Assembly (NCBI GenBank): GCA_018436725.1
Contig: JAHDKT010000053.1
Location: forward strand, 87,209-151,208
DNA length: 64,000 nucleotides
Direction: 5' to 3'
Source: Synergistaceae bacterium
GTDB lineage: Bacteria; Synergistota; Synergistia; Synergistales; Aminobacteriaceae
Under the pieces are notes generated by a model. The model was not told the origin of the DNA and ran no database searches. It worked only from the letters and a program-made list of their open reading frames with translations. How positions within the stretch are numbered: position 1 is the stretch's first letter; each line of letters starts with the position of its first letter. Shown here piece after piece: positions 46,510 through 55,839 of this stretch. A program made the position numbers and the translations under genes.

Positions 46510-47261
46510 CGGTAGAAAATACCCTTGACCGGTTTGGGAAGCGTTCTCGTCGAGAAGACGATCTTGTGCTCGTCCACGTCGAGGACCGCCAACGAGACCG
46601 GGAAAGGAAACTGGCCGATATCCACGACCGGCTGAATCTTCTGCAATTCCTTACGGATGACGTCCGTCTGGTCGTCGTGGTTGATCTTGATCGCCGTGTC
46701 CTTCAGCCAGATCTGTTTGCCTTGTCGGATTTCAAGTTTGGTGGTCACTTCCGCCAGAATGTTGAGTCCCCCGGAGCGATAGTTCCCCCGCGCGTCGATC
46801 CTGCCCTGCTTCAGGTCGATGGAAATACGGCTCCAGTCGCCGCCCGCGAAGCTTGTCAAAGCCGCGTTGATATCCTTTTCAAGCGCGATCAGCTCGACGT
46901 TGCTCCGAAGGACGTTCCCGACCTTGAGGGAATTACGTTCTCCCATCCTCCACTCCGAAGGTGGATTCAACTCCAGGAAGGACGACTCGATGGCGATCTT
47001 GTCCACGCGGAATCCGCCGATGGAAGCGCCGTGGATGAAGATGGAGATGTTGCGTACGTTTCCGGCGTTGTCCGGCTCCCCATCCATACGAAGTTCCATC
47101 GCCTCCGGATTCGTCAGCGAAACCAGAAGGGAGAGCAGGCGTTCCCCGTTGTTCGCGGGCTCGAAATTCCCTTTGAACTCGCGGGTGGGCTGTTCTGCAA
47201 AAGCGGTTGCGGAGATGAAAAGAGAGACGACCAGCAGAAAGGCGCATATTTTTGTTCGCAT
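46491..47261 (-). CDS. Exported protein resembling LmeA/DUF2993 lipid-binding family
   Basis: The 256-residue protein has a signal peptide (cleavage near AFAEQ). The rest alternates beta strands (SIFIHGASIGGFRVDKIAIESSF, IDLKQGRIDARGNYRSGG) in the manner of DUF2993 proteins, which have a lipid-binding tubular fold. The match is by pattern only. Its 3' end overlaps truD by 19 bp on the opposite strand. Confidence 0.55.
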   Translation of the reverse strand: MRTKICAFLLVVSLFISATAFAEQPTREFKGNFEPANNGERLLSLLVSLTNPEAMELRMDGEPDNAGNVRNISIFIHGASIGGFRVDKIAIESSFLELNPPSEWRMGERNSLKVGNVLRSNVELIALEKDINAALTSFAGGDWSRISIDLKQGRIDARGNYRSGGLNILAEVTTKLEIRQGKQIWLKDTAIKINHDDQTDVIRKELQKIQPVVDIGQFPFPVSLAVLDVDEHKIVFSTRTLPKPVKGIFYRYVRGS

Positions 47262-47375
47262 GGTTCCTTCCTCCTCGGATGATGTGGTGTTGCTCTATTT
47301 TTTCGCCTTCGGAAAAACGCACGATGCGCATCCCTCCTCTCTTTTCCGAGGCTTTAGCTCTTGCGTCCGTTAGGC

Positions 47376-47381
47376 TATACT
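47376..47381 (+). promoter_or_regulatory. -10 element (TATACT) for the Cache chemoreceptor gene
   Basis: TATACT lies about 145 bp upstream of the receptor start, giving a leader of about 140 bases that can form a TTCGG/CCGAA hairpin (47464-47482). No good -35 box was seen. Confidence 0.35.
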
Positions 47382-47526
47382 AGCAGAAAATCGCTATGTG
47401 CTCCAGATCATTCTGCATGCGGAGGGAGGTTGTGGGGAGATTAAGCGCGTGTAGTGCCGCCGATTCGGTGTTCCAAGCCGAAGGGCCGATCTCAGGGAGA
47501 AAGGCTGAAAGGATGGTGTTTCGCTG

Positions 47527-49557
47527 GTGAAAAGCATACGCACCAAAATAATGGCATCGTTTATCATCGCTACCGTCGTTTTTATGACGATCATGGGAGC
47601 GACGCTCTATTTCCGCGTCGACGGCAAAGTAACCGGCCTGACGGAGGATATGGCTCTGCGAATTTCGAGGGCAAGCTCGGTCGGCCTCTCCGAGTGGGTC
47701 GACAACATGGTCAATCTGACCGGCGCCTTTGCGGAGCTTGACTTTGTGAGGTCCCCGGATTGGACGCGGGCGGGAGCTTTTCTTGAAGTTCAGCTAAAAA
47801 AACACCAGCGTCTGTTCGAGATGTTCTTCATTTCCGACCTCGAAGGGCGTGTCCAAGGGACGGGAGGAACGACTGCGGACATCTCCGGAAGAGCGTATTT
47901 TAAAACGCTTATGCAGGGTGAAGCGAAGATGGTCATCTCCAATCCGGTAGTTTCTCTTGTCACAGGAAAAGTCGTCTTCGTAATCGCGCACGCCATACCC
48001 GGCGTCGACGGCAAGCCCGCAGGCGTCTTCGCCGCGACGGTGCTTCTTCAGAACCTCCAGCGTCTTGTCGACGGCGTCCGTGTCGGGGAAACCGGGTACG
48101 GTTGGATCGTCGACGGAACCGGAGTCGTCGTGGCGCACCGCGACAGAGAGCATATCGGGAAGTTCGATGTGCGTCAAGACGCGGCCTATGCAACAGTCTG
48201 GAAAAGGATGTCCGCGGGAGAGACGGGGTTCGAGCTGTATTCACGCTTCGACGGAACTCCGGCCTATGTATTCTTTACGCCCATCGAGAGATCTCCCGGG
48301 TGGTCGTTCGCAGTCACCGTACTCGAAAGCGAGATCAAGGCGACTGCCGTGGATCTCTCGTGGACCATCGTGATCATCGTGGCCTTCGTGGTCGTCGCGT
48401 TCATGATCATCTCCCTACTTATCGGCAACTCGATCACCCGGCCGGTGCGGACGGTCCAGAGTCTCGCGGAAAGGGCGAAGAGCGGAGATCTCACCATACT
48501 CAGGAGCGACTTCAATATCAAAACGAAAGACGAACTCGGCAGAATGGCCGATGCGCTCGCCGACATGATTCAAGTGCAGCGTCATATGGTGCGCGACCTG
48601 AAGGAGAAGGCCGTCGGCCTCTCCGCGCTCTCCGAGGAGACAGCCGCCTCCACGGAAGAAGTGACCAGCGCCGTCAGCGAAGTGGCCGAAACCAACGCCT
48701 CTCTTGCTGAAAAGACGCGGAGCGGACGCCAGGACACAGTCGACGCATCTATGGTGATGCTCGAAATGAGCAGCCTGATTCAAATAGCCCAGAACCTCGC
48801 GACAAAGGCCGATAAAAATTCGGAGGAGATGGCTTCGGCCGCCTTGCAGGGCGAAGCCACGGTCGAGAAGACCATAAACCAGATGGAACGAGTGAAGGAA
48901 TCGGTCTCGGAAACGGAGGCGTTCCTTTCGCAGCTCGATACGTTCTCGCAGCGTATCGGCGTAGTCGGCGAGACGATAACGGGAATCGCGGAGCAGACCA
49001 ACCTGCTCGCGCTGAACGCCGCCATCGAGGCCGCGCGCGCAGGCGAGGCCGGCAGGGGCTTCGCCGTGGTGGCCGAAGAGGTGCGGAAGCTTGCCGAGCA
49101 GTCCCAGAAAGGGGCGAGGGAGGTTGCCGAACTTGTGGCCAAAATCCTCGAAGGGACCCGGTCCGCCGTCTCCTCCATGCAGAAGAGCCAGGAAGGGGTC
49201 ACGGAGGGAGTCGCCGTAGCCCACAGCGCTGGAGACGCCCTCCGCAAGATCAAGACTGCGATAGAAGGCTCCATCGAAGACATTCGCAAGATCATCAAGA
49301 CGACCGACGAAGAAGTCGCCAAGTCCGACAAGGTCATCGCTCTTATCAATGCCAGCGCCACGGTGATGGAGAGTACGGACGACAACGTACAGAGCCTCGC
49401 CGCAGCCATGGAAGAGACGGCCGCGGCCATGGAGAACGTGGCCACCGGCGCGCAGGAGGTCAGCGAAACGGCGGAGGAACTGCGACGGATGTCCGAGCGC
49501 TTCAAGGTGGACGATGGCTCGGAAGAGAACGGCGGCGGGCTTGTGCCGGTGAAGTGA
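47527..49557 (+). CDS. Methyl-accepting chemotaxis protein with Cache sensor
   Basis: The 676-residue receptor has TM1 (about 9-29), a Cache-type sensor ([57 protein letters not shown]), TM2 (about 280-302), HAMP and a long signalling hairpin with [20 protein letters not shown]. Cache sensors of this type often bind amino acids or small carboxylates. Its cytoplasmic half is close to that of the receptor at 11.4-13.6 kb, so the two likely feed the same kinase array. Start is GTG 47527; AAGGAT lies about 11 bp upstream. Confidence 0.93.
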   Translation: MKSIRTKIMASFIIATVVFMTIMGATLYFRVDGKVTGLTEDMALRISRASSVGLSEWVDNMVNLTGAFAELDFVRSPDWTRAGAFLEVQLKKHQRLFEMFFISDLEGRVQGTGGTTADISGRAYFKTLMQGEAKMVISNPVVSLVTGKVVFVIAHAIPGVDGKPAGVFAATVLLQNLQRLVDGVRVGETGYGWIVDGTGVVVAHRDREHIGKFDVRQDAAYATVWKRMSAGETGFELYSRFDGTPAYVFFTPIERSPGWSFAVTVLESEIKATAVDLSWTIVIIVAFVVVAFMIISLLIGNSITRPVRTVQSLAERAKSGDLTILRSDFNIKTKDELGRMADALADMIQVQRHMVRDLKEKAVGLSALSEETAASTEEVTSAVSEVAETNASLAEKTRSGRQDTVDASMVMLEMSSLIQIAQNLATKADKNSEEMASAALQGEATVEKTINQMERVKESVSETEAFLSQLDTFSQRIGVVGETITGIAEQTNLLALNAAIEAARAGEAGRGFAVVAEEVRKLAEQSQKGAREVAELVAKILEGTRSAVSSMQKSQEGVTEGVAVAHSAGDALRKIKTAIEGSIEDIRKIIKTTDEEVAKSDKVIALINASATVMESTDDNVQSLAAAMEETAAAMENVATGAQEVSETAEELRRMSERFKVDDGSEENGGGLVPVK

Positions 49558-49615
49558 AACACGGAAGGCCTGCGAAGCCCGGGCGTACGCGACGTTTCCG
49601 GTGAATCGAAGTAAA

Positions 49616-49646
49616 CGCGCCCCGCTTCCCAAGGAAGCGGGGCGCG
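49616..49646. terminator. Bidirectional terminator hairpin
   Basis: CGCGCCCCGCTTCC pairs perfectly with GGAAGCGGGGCGCG around CAA. It separates the receptor gene from the convergent exported-protein gene. T-runs are short. Confidence 0.75.
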
Positions 49647-49664
49647 AACTCTGCGCCCGTTTTT

Positions 49665-50441
49665 CTATCCCACCGCTTTTTCAACCTCGTCGAGCTTTTT
49701 GTTCAGCCAGTCGAGAATGGTCTTCACGGTTTCCATCGAGCCCTCCTGATACCTTCGCAGCCAGAACGAATAGAGCCACGCTTCGATCGAAGAGTCCGCT
49801 TCGGAATAGTAGAGCGATTCGTCCTTGAACTCCACGTCGATGGCCATCGTGTACTCCTTCTTCGTGTTCACCTTCGGGAACCCCGCGAGATGGAACGTCT
49901 TCCCCCGGTTCAGAGAGGGCCCCCAGGCGTCTCCCGTCTCCAGGATCAGATTGAACTTCTCCTGCCAGTCGGCCTTCGACTTCACGGCGGTGTAGTATGC
50001 GGGCAACTCCTTGATGAGCGGCTCCAGCTCCAGGGGGAGAATCAGTTGAAAAACGATATAGTCGCCGAGATCGAAGGGAGCCCCTTCCGTGTTCAGCGAA
50101 CCGCTGGCGGCGGCGGCGAGCATCATGCGGACGACCTCGTACCCCTTGAGGATCTTCAGGTTTTCCTCCGGGTATTCCAGGTGTCTGAAGATATGCGCCA
50201 GGCGAATCTTCGCCCGAAGCAGGGCCATGAACTTCTTGTCCTTGTTCGATACCGGCCCCTCGTAGCTCGAGATTTTGATGTTCCCGTCGCTCAGATCCAG
50301 ATTCTCCGCGTTCTCGATGGCCGAAAAGACCGCGTCCATGATGGAGTGCCTTTCATCTGCCGACGCATTTCCCGCCGTCCAGTGAAAGATACCGAATACC
50401 ACAGCCGCGCACACGCACAGAACAAGAAATCTCCTAGCCAT
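49665..50441 (-). CDS. Exported protein of unknown function
   Basis: The 258-residue protein has an N-terminal hydrophobic signal (FLVLCVCAAVVFGIFHW, cleavage near ASADE). The mature part is mostly helical, with a hydrophobic stretch near residue 110 and many acidic residues towards the end. Codon use is that of an expressed gene. No family is recognised. Confidence 0.7.
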   Translation of the reverse strand: MARRFLVLCVCAAVVFGIFHWTAGNASADERHSIMDAVFSAIENAENLDLSDGNIKISSYEGPVSNKDKKFMALLRAKIRLAHIFRHLEYPEENLKILKGYEVVRMMLAAAASGSLNTEGAPFDLGDYIVFQLILPLELEPLIKELPAYYTAVKSKADWQEKFNLILETGDAWGPSLNRGKTFHLAGFPKVNTKKEYTMAIDVEFKDESLYYSEADSSIEAWLYSFWLRRYQEGSMETVKTILDWLNKKLDEVEKAVG

Positions 50442-50538
50442 TGTTCCACCGACCTTTCCATGGGTAGTCTCTTCTGTTTCCGGAACTCTTTCGGTAATTC
50501 TATCACGACTTTCCCGCAGCGCGGGGCATGCGAAGACC

Positions 50539-50559
50539 CACCCCGGGGTGTTTTTTTTT
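50539..50559 (+). terminator. Short palindrome plus T9, possible orphan terminator
   Basis: CACCCCGGGGTG is followed by nine T. The nearest plus-strand gene upstream ends almost 1 kb away and already has a terminator. The next gene has its own promoter downstream. The stem is short. Confidence 0.45.
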
Positions 50560-50654
50560 AACCCTGTGGATGATGAGCGCTTTTTCGCACTTTAAAGCAT
50601 CCGATCGAGAATTTCCTGGGACGAGATTTTTTATAGAGTATCTGAAGCGCATGG

Positions 50655-50683
50655 TTGACCCTGCTCTTTATTGGTTCTAAAAT
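50655..50683 (+). promoter_or_regulatory. Promoter of the DUF1508 gene
   Basis: TTGACC, 17 bp, TAAAAT, with a start about 28 bases before the ATG. This is among the best sigma-70-type promoters in the window. Confidence 0.65.
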
Positions 50684-50717
50684 AAACAAAATTAGCAAAT
50701 TATTGGGAGGGGATCGT

Positions 50718-51332
50718 ATGGGAAAGTATGCTGTTCGCGAGTCGAAATCCAAGTTCTACTTCAATCTGAAAGCGGACAACGGTGAAATCATCCTGACCTC
50801 CGAAGGGTACAACAGGGAAGCCAGTTGCCTTCAAGGCGTCGAAAGCGTTCGCACGAACGCTGCCGTCGCCTCTGTCGAAGACCAGACGATCGAAGGTTTC
50901 AAGAAGGAGACCAACCCCAAGTTCGAAATGTATGCGGACAAAGCGGGAGAGTTCCGTTTTCGGCTGAAAGCCAGAAACGGGCAGATCATCGGCGTTTCGG
51001 AAGGCTACAAAGCCAAGGCGAGCGCGGTCAAAGGCATCGAGAGCATCCGTAAAAATTCCGCTTCCGATGTGGTGAAAGTCGCAATCGAGACTGCCAAGCC
51101 GGCAAAAACCGAGAGAGTAGAAAAAACGGAAACGGTCGAACCCGTTGCGGAAGTCGAGAAGCCTGTAAAACCTGCGAAAACCGCCGAAGTCCGACCGGCT
51201 CCCAAAATCGAGAAAGCCGTCAAAACGGTAAAGGCCGCGAAGGCGGAAAAAACCGAGGAATCGGCAACGATGGAAGCGGTGGGGAAGGCGGAAAAGACCG
51301 TGAAGGCTCCGAAGAAGCGCAAGAAAGCATAA
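50718..51332 (+). CDS. Tandem DUF1508 (YegP-like) protein with Lys/Ala-rich tail
   Basis: Residues about 3-50 and 66-115 are two DUF1508 units (SKFYFNLKADNGEIILTSEGY and EFRFRLKARNGQIIGVSEGY, each ending in GIESIR/GVESVR). YegP-like proteins usually consist of such a pair and have no firmly known function. The remaining 90 residues are an extended Lys/Ala/Glu/Val/Pro-rich tail ending KKRKKA, similar in style to histone H1-like bacterial tails. The tail is unusual for the family and could bind nucleic acid. A strong promoter and GGGAGGGG site precede the gene. Confidence 0.85.
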   Translation: MGKYAVRESKSKFYFNLKADNGEIILTSEGYNREASCLQGVESVRTNAAVASVEDQTIEGFKKETNPKFEMYADKAGEFRFRLKARNGQIIGVSEGYKAKASAVKGIESIRKNSASDVVKVAIETAKPAKTERVEKTETVEPVAEVEKPVKPAKTAEVRPAPKIEKAVKTVKAAKAEKTEESATMEAVGKAEKTVKAPKKRKKA

Positions 51333-51366
51333 CTGCGTTTCTTGCTGTGCCTGAAGGGGGGATTCT

Positions 51367-52602
51367 ATGAAAGTATCGAAGATGAGCGCGCTTCGCACGG
51401 TGCTGTGTGTGCTTCTGTTCTGTATGCCTGCCTTCGCGAGCGGCTCTACGGAAAAGGAAATTCTTGTGCAGGACAATACGGCGTTCGCGGTCGAACTGTA
51501 CCGCCGGCTCTCCGACGCGGAGGGGAATCTCTTTTTCTCTCCGTACAGTATTTCGACAGCGCTGGTAATGACCTATGCGGGCGCGAGAGAGAACACCCGG
51601 GGAGAAATGATGCAGGCGCTCTGCTTCTCTCTGCGGCAGGAGGAGCTTCACCCCGCCTTCGCCGAGCTTGAGGCGGATCTTGTCCGTGCGCAGGCTCGGG
51701 GCGGCGCGGCCCTGCATGGAGCCAATTCGCTCTGGCCGCATGCGAACTACCCGTTCCTCGAGGAGTTTCTGACGCTTCTTCAAAAACATTACGGCGTATC
51801 GATCACCCCGGTAAACTACGGGGACGCGGAAGCCGCCCGCGAGACGATCAACGGATGGGTGGAGCAAAGGACGCTGGAAAAAATCCGGGAGCTTATCCCT
51901 CAAGGCATCCTGAACGCCCTCACCAGGCTTGTGCTTGTCAACGCCATCTATTTCAAGGGAGAATGGCGAAGCGGATTCGAGCCGGAAAGAACTGAAGAGA
52001 CTCCTTTTTTCCTCGCTCCCGGGACGACCGTCCAGGTCCCCATGATGACGCAATTGCAGACGTTCGGATATGCCGAGGACGACGATCTTCAGATTTTGGA
52101 GCTTCCGTACGCCGGAGAAAACTTCTCGATGATAATCCTGCTCCCGCGACAAAAAGACGGCCTTGAGCGCCTCGAACAGAAACTGAACTTGACCAATCTC
52201 GGACGATGGCGCAACCGTATCGGCGCGAGACGAGTGGAGGTCTTTCTTCCCAAGTTCAAAACGACCTCGATGTTCAGGCTGGACGACACGCTCAAAACAA
52301 TGGGCATGGTCGATGCGTTCGACGAGCGGCGGGCGGACTTTTCCGGTATGGACGGGAAAGGGTTGCTGTACCTCGCCGCTGTGCTCCATAAAGCGTTCGT
52401 CGACGTCTCCGAGGAGGGAACCGAAGCCGCGGCCGCCACCGGCGCCGTCGTCGGCCTGAAAATGAGCGCCCCGTCCGGTTCGCCGCCGCCTCCCCCCGTC
52501 TTCCGCGCGGACCGTCCGTTCCTCTTCCTGATACAAGAGAGCACGACGGAAAGCATTCTCTTTTTGGGCAGAGTAGCCGACCCTACGCGGACGGGAGAGT
52601 AG
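51367..52602 (+). CDS. Secreted serpin-family serine protease inhibitor
   Basis: The 411-residue protein has a signal peptide (cleavage near AFASG) and the complete serpin core: NLFFSPYSISTALVMTYAGA, VLVNAIYFKGEW, LPKFKTTSMFRLDDTLKTMGM, HKAFVDVSEEGTEAAAATG (hinge) and the closing FRADRPFLFLI. Counting from Glu349 as P17 puts Lys365 at P1 and Met366 at P1', so trypsin-like proteases are the likely targets. The small-residue hinge suggests a working inhibitor. The reactive loop is followed by a Pro-rich stretch (PSGSPPPPP). It lies 34 bp after the DUF1508 gene. Confidence 0.93.
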   Translation: MKVSKMSALRTVLCVLLFCMPAFASGSTEKEILVQDNTAFAVELYRRLSDAEGNLFFSPYSISTALVMTYAGARENTRGEMMQALCFSLRQEELHPAFAELEADLVRAQARGGAALHGANSLWPHANYPFLEEFLTLLQKHYGVSITPVNYGDAEAARETINGWVEQRTLEKIRELIPQGILNALTRLVLVNAIYFKGEWRSGFEPERTEETPFFLAPGTTVQVPMMTQLQTFGYAEDDDLQILELPYAGENFSMIILLPRQKDGLERLEQKLNLTNLGRWRNRIGARRVEVFLPKFKTTSMFRLDDTLKTMGMVDAFDERRADFSGMDGKGLLYLAAVLHKAFVDVSEEGTEAAAATGAVVGLKMSAPSGSPPPPPVFRADRPFLFLIQESTTESILFLGRVADPTRTGE

Positions 52603-52639
52603 GTGTTCTTCGACGACGGATCGAAAAAATACTGAGCGC

Positions 52640-52679
52640 ACAAGCGCCTTCCTCCTGTTCACAGGAGGAAGGCGCTTGT
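52640..52679 (+). terminator. Terminator hairpin after the serpin gene
   Basis: ACAAGCGCCTTCCTCCTG pairs perfectly with CAGGAGGAAGGCGCTTGT around TTCA. A T-tract is lacking because the unit is repeated directly downstream. Confidence 0.6.
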
Positions 52680-52726
52680 AGTGGCTTCCTCCTGTTCACA
52701 GGAGGAAGGCGCTTGTAGTGGCTTCC
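52648..52726 (+). repeat. Two tandem 37-bp repeats carrying the hairpin arm
   Basis: The unit starting CTTCCTCCTGTTCACAGG at 52648 recurs exactly at 52685, with five bases of a third copy at 52722. Each copy can form a 10-bp stem with a TTCA loop. It looks like slippage-type duplication of the terminator. Confidence 0.85.
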
Positions 52727-52868
52727 AGATGGACTTTTTCGATTTGCAGGTTTAATTGAAATGTGCATTACTGATCAGTATAATGTTTTTGATTCATAAA
52801 GACCTCGGTCATTTTGCTCATGTGACCAACGGGACGGTCGTATGTCGATAAGGAAAAGGGGCCTTTTG

Positions 52869-55013
52869 ATGAAAAAAGCGGGGAAAATTCACGACTCTGT
52901 CCCGTTCGATCTATTGAAGCTGGAGCTTTCGGCGCCGGTCGTCGCCCTTCGACGAGGTATGATGAGCCTTATTCCTCTTGTGATGGCCGGTTCGATTGCG
53001 CTTGCCCTGCGCAGCCTCCCTATTAGTGGCTACCAGAGATTCCTGAAGCAGTTCGCGGGAGGTGCATTGGATCGGATGCTCGCCTTTCTTCAGAACGGAA
53101 CTCTGGATATTCTCGCGCTGCTTCTGGTTGTTGCCGTTGCGCATGCTTACGCCGTGGAAAAGAACGAGACGCGGAAGGAGAAGCTCAGTCCCGTCATAGC
53201 CTCTCTTACAGCCTTGTCTTCTTTCATCGTCTTCCGTTGCGCTCATACAGTCGAACCTCTCATCACCGGCCTCGGCAACACGAAAGTCGCCGGGGCGATT
53301 ATCGTAACCATGCTCTCTTCCATACTCTTCGTCCGGCTGTCGAGTATGAAGATCTTCGGAGTCGGCGTATACTCCGCGGATGCCTACATGTATTCCAGCT
53401 CCATATTGTCGTCCATCTTGCCCGCCATAACGACGATCGCTTTTTTTGCGCTGTTCGGCGTGCTGCATAAGCTGCTCGTACCTTCCGATATTTCGGGCGG
53501 ATGGCTCGGGGAGATGTACGCCGCACTGGTCGGCAAGGGACCGGTGCTTGGAAGCGCGTTGCTTTTCGTCTTTCTCGTTCATCTGATGTGGTGCTTCGGC
53601 ATTCACGGCAGCAATGTACTGGAACCGCTGGCCCAGGACCTCTTCGTTCCCGCGCTTCGGGTCAACCAGGAGCTGATCGCATCGGGGCAGTATCCTACGG
53701 AAATTATCTCGAAGACCTTTCTGGATACCTTCGTTCTGATCGGAGGAAGCGGCGCGACGCTCTGCCTCGTGGCGGGTATTCTGTTCTTCGGAGAAAGCCG
53801 GTCGCAGAACCGCCTGATCAAGCTCTCCGCGCTGCCTCTGCTGCTCAACGTCAACGAACTTATCCTTTTCGGAATCCCTATAGTCTTCAACCCTCTCTAT
53901 TTCATTCCCTTCATACTGCTCCCGGTGCTGCTGACCGCGTCGTCCTTCTTCGCCGTCTTTCTGGGGCTGGTTCCGCATACGATCAATCATGTGGAGTGGA
54001 CTACCCCTGTGTTCATCAGCGGATACGTCGCTACGGGCTCGTTTCGCGGCGTCGCGCTCCAGCTTTTCAACCTCGTCCTGGGGGTGCTCTGCTACCTGCC
54101 GTTCATCCGCTTGGCGCACGTCGCCTCCGAGAAAAAAATCGCGGGGGTACTGGAGAGAGCGTATGAAATTCTTGAGAAGAACCCGATGCGTCTTTCGCTG
54201 CGTGGGCAGAGTGAAATCAGCGATTTCCTCCGCTTTTTGCTCCTTGATCTCGAAAACGACCTTGCGAGCGGGAAGTTGCGGTTGTACTATCAGTCTCAGG
54301 TGGACCACAACGGGCATGTTTTCGGCGTGGAGGCCCTGCTGCGCTGGAAACACGGAAATTACGGCTTCATCGCGCCGCCGCTTGTGGTTCGCTTGGCCGA
54401 ATCTACCGGACTCATCCATAAACTGGGCTTCTGGATCGTCGAACAGGCGTGTGCCGATCTTGCCCGTGCGCATGCCGCGGGGAGAAAAGACGTAATCTTC
54501 TCCATCAACGTCTCTCCGCTCCAGTTGGAAGAAGAGCATTTCGCCGAGACGCTGCTGACGATCATCGGCAAGCACGCGGTCGATCCCGGATCCCTTAAAA
54601 TCGAGATCACCGAGGAGTCCGCGCTCGCGAACGGCGCCAGGGTGATCGAGCAGTTGAAGACGCTCGTGCAGCACGGGGTCAAACTGGTTATGGACGATTT
54701 CGGGATGGGGCATACCTCTCTGAAATACATGCGGGAGTACTCCTTCGATACAATCAAGATCGACGGTTCCATCGTCCGCGGAGTCACGGCCGACAAGAAG
54801 TGCGCCGACATCATCGCCTCCATAGTCTCCCTGGGCGCCGCGATGTCTTTCTCGGTCGTCGCGGAGTTCGTGGAAAACGAAGACCAGATGAAGGCGCTTC
54901 AGGCTTTGGGGTGCCGTCAATACCAAGGATATCTTTTTGGTAAACCCGTTCCGTTCGAGCAGATGTTAGAAGCTCTGCAAAGAGGGGTCGCCCGGCCAGG
55001 AGAGTTGCCATGA
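52869..55013 (+). CDS. PTS EIIC-like membrane domain fused to an EAL phosphodiesterase
   Basis: The N-terminal 420 residues form about ten membrane helices with EIIC (lactose/cellobiose family) signatures: MWCFGIHGSNVLEPL and NELILFGIPIVFNPLYFIPF. The C-terminal 250 residues are an EAL domain with EALLRW, FSINVSPLQLEEEHF, IEITEES, DDFGMGHTSLKYM, IKIDGSIV and YLFGKPV; the catalytic acidic residues appear intact, so it should degrade cyclic di-GMP. No EIIA, EIIB, HPr or EI gene is nearby, so the membrane part probably senses a sugar. ATG 52869 (AGGGG upstream) is preferred over an in-frame ATG at 52842. Confidence 0.88.
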   Translation: MKKAGKIHDSVPFDLLKLELSAPVVALRRGMMSLIPLVMAGSIALALRSLPISGYQRFLKQFAGGALDRMLAFLQNGTLDILALLLVVAVAHAYAVEKNETRKEKLSPVIASLTALSSFIVFRCAHTVEPLITGLGNTKVAGAIIVTMLSSILFVRLSSMKIFGVGVYSADAYMYSSSILSSILPAITTIAFFALFGVLHKLLVPSDISGGWLGEMYAALVGKGPVLGSALLFVFLVHLMWCFGIHGSNVLEPLAQDLFVPALRVNQELIASGQYPTEIISKTFLDTFVLIGGSGATLCLVAGILFFGESRSQNRLIKLSALPLLLNVNELILFGIPIVFNPLYFIPFILLPVLLTASSFFAVFLGLVPHTINHVEWTTPVFISGYVATGSFRGVALQLFNLVLGVLCYLPFIRLAHVASEKKIAGVLERAYEILEKNPMRLSLRGQSEISDFLRFLLLDLENDLASGKLRLYYQSQVDHNGHVFGVEALLRWKHGNYGFIAPPLVVRLAESTGLIHKLGFWIVEQACADLARAHAAGRKDVIFSINVSPLQLEEEHFAETLLTIIGKHAVDPGSLKIEITEESALANGARVIEQLKTLVQHGVKLVMDDFGMGHTSLKYMREYSFDTIKIDGSIVRGVTADKKCADIIASIVSLGAAMSFSVVAEFVENEDQMKALQALGCRQYQGYLFGKPVPFEQMLEALQRGVARPGELP

Positions 55014-55660
55014 ACTTCATCGCCGGTGAATCAGACTGTGATTTCACCGCTTCCGGCATCTTGGAGAGCCCTCATTTCAGCGGGCCGCCCTCGCTCGGGA
55101 AGATGGCTTCGGGGGGAGAGTGGGAGAGAGCCGAAAACTTTCTGCCGGGGGAATATACGTCCGAAGACGAGGTAAAGAGGTATCTCGGCTCGAAAGAGGA
55201 AATAGCCTGCGAAGCCTTCTTCGGAGACACTTTTTTCGGCGCCCGGAAGCGCGGGAGGCCGGATGATCTATTGCGCTTCGTCCTCGACTTCAACCGTGCG
55301 TTTGCTTCGTCCACAAGCGGCGGCGACTTCTTCCGGCGCGTCGAGGAGAGGCCGGGGATACCTGTAGGAAAAGGCTTTCTCTTCGCCGAAGTCGGCGCCG
55401 TGGACGCATGGAAGAGCGTCGGGCCGTTCCGCATCGATGACCCCTGCGCCGCACTGGAACGTTTCGAAGAGCTGGTGAGCAGACTGGAGCGCTCCCCTGC
55501 GGGACTCGAACATGAACACCCCAAGGCCGTCGAGTTCGCCTTCGAAGGCGGCGGCTTCGAACACTGGATCGCCCTCCCCGTCTCCGAAGGCTCCGCCATA
55601 ATACCCTCAATGCTCCAGGACGCGCTGCGGAGGTGGTGCGAGTCGAGTCGACTCGAGTGA
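55010..55660 (+). CDS. Hypothetical protein coupled to the EIIC-EAL gene
   Basis: The 216-residue protein starts in a 4-bp overlap with the upstream stop, so it is probably co-translated. It is acidic, has no membrane segment and matches no family I recognise. Codon use is consistent with a real gene. Its position suggests a partner of the phosphodiesterase, but this is inference only. Confidence 0.65.
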   Translation: MNFIAGESDCDFTASGILESPHFSGPPSLGKMASGGEWERAENFLPGEYTSEDEVKRYLGSKEEIACEAFFGDTFFGARKRGRPDDLLRFVLDFNRAFASSTSGGDFFRRVEERPGIPVGKGFLFAEVGAVDAWKSVGPFRIDDPCAALERFEELVSRLERSPAGLEHEHPKAVEFAFEGGGFEHWIALPVSEGSAIIPSMLQDALRRWCESSRLE

Positions 55661-55711
55661 AAGAGAACGCCTCCCTGTGAATTTTCAAAACAATAAAGGC
55701 CTGAAATAAAA

Positions 55712-55720
55712 TGCTATAGT
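55712..55720 (+). promoter_or_regulatory. Extended -10 element for the hsd operon
   Basis: TGC precedes TATAGT in an AT-rich patch 120 bp upstream of hsdM. No clear -35 box. Confidence 0.4.
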
Positions 55721-55839
55721 GTGATAACATCGTTCGCAGATTGCGCGCGCATGTTCATCGGAACACCGCTTGGTACGTATTTGTTCCGGAGAAAGCGCAC
55801 TGCGGTCGAACCGACATGCCGTCGCACAGGAGGCGCCCT

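Noticed and set aside
47430..47520. Leader of the Cache chemoreceptor with GGGGAGA, CCGAAGGG and ATCTCAGGGAGAAAGG, faintly like a glycine riboswitch aptamer
   Set aside because: The order and spacing of the conserved blocks do not match the aptamer, no second aptamer or terminator is present, and chemoreceptor genes are not usual targets.
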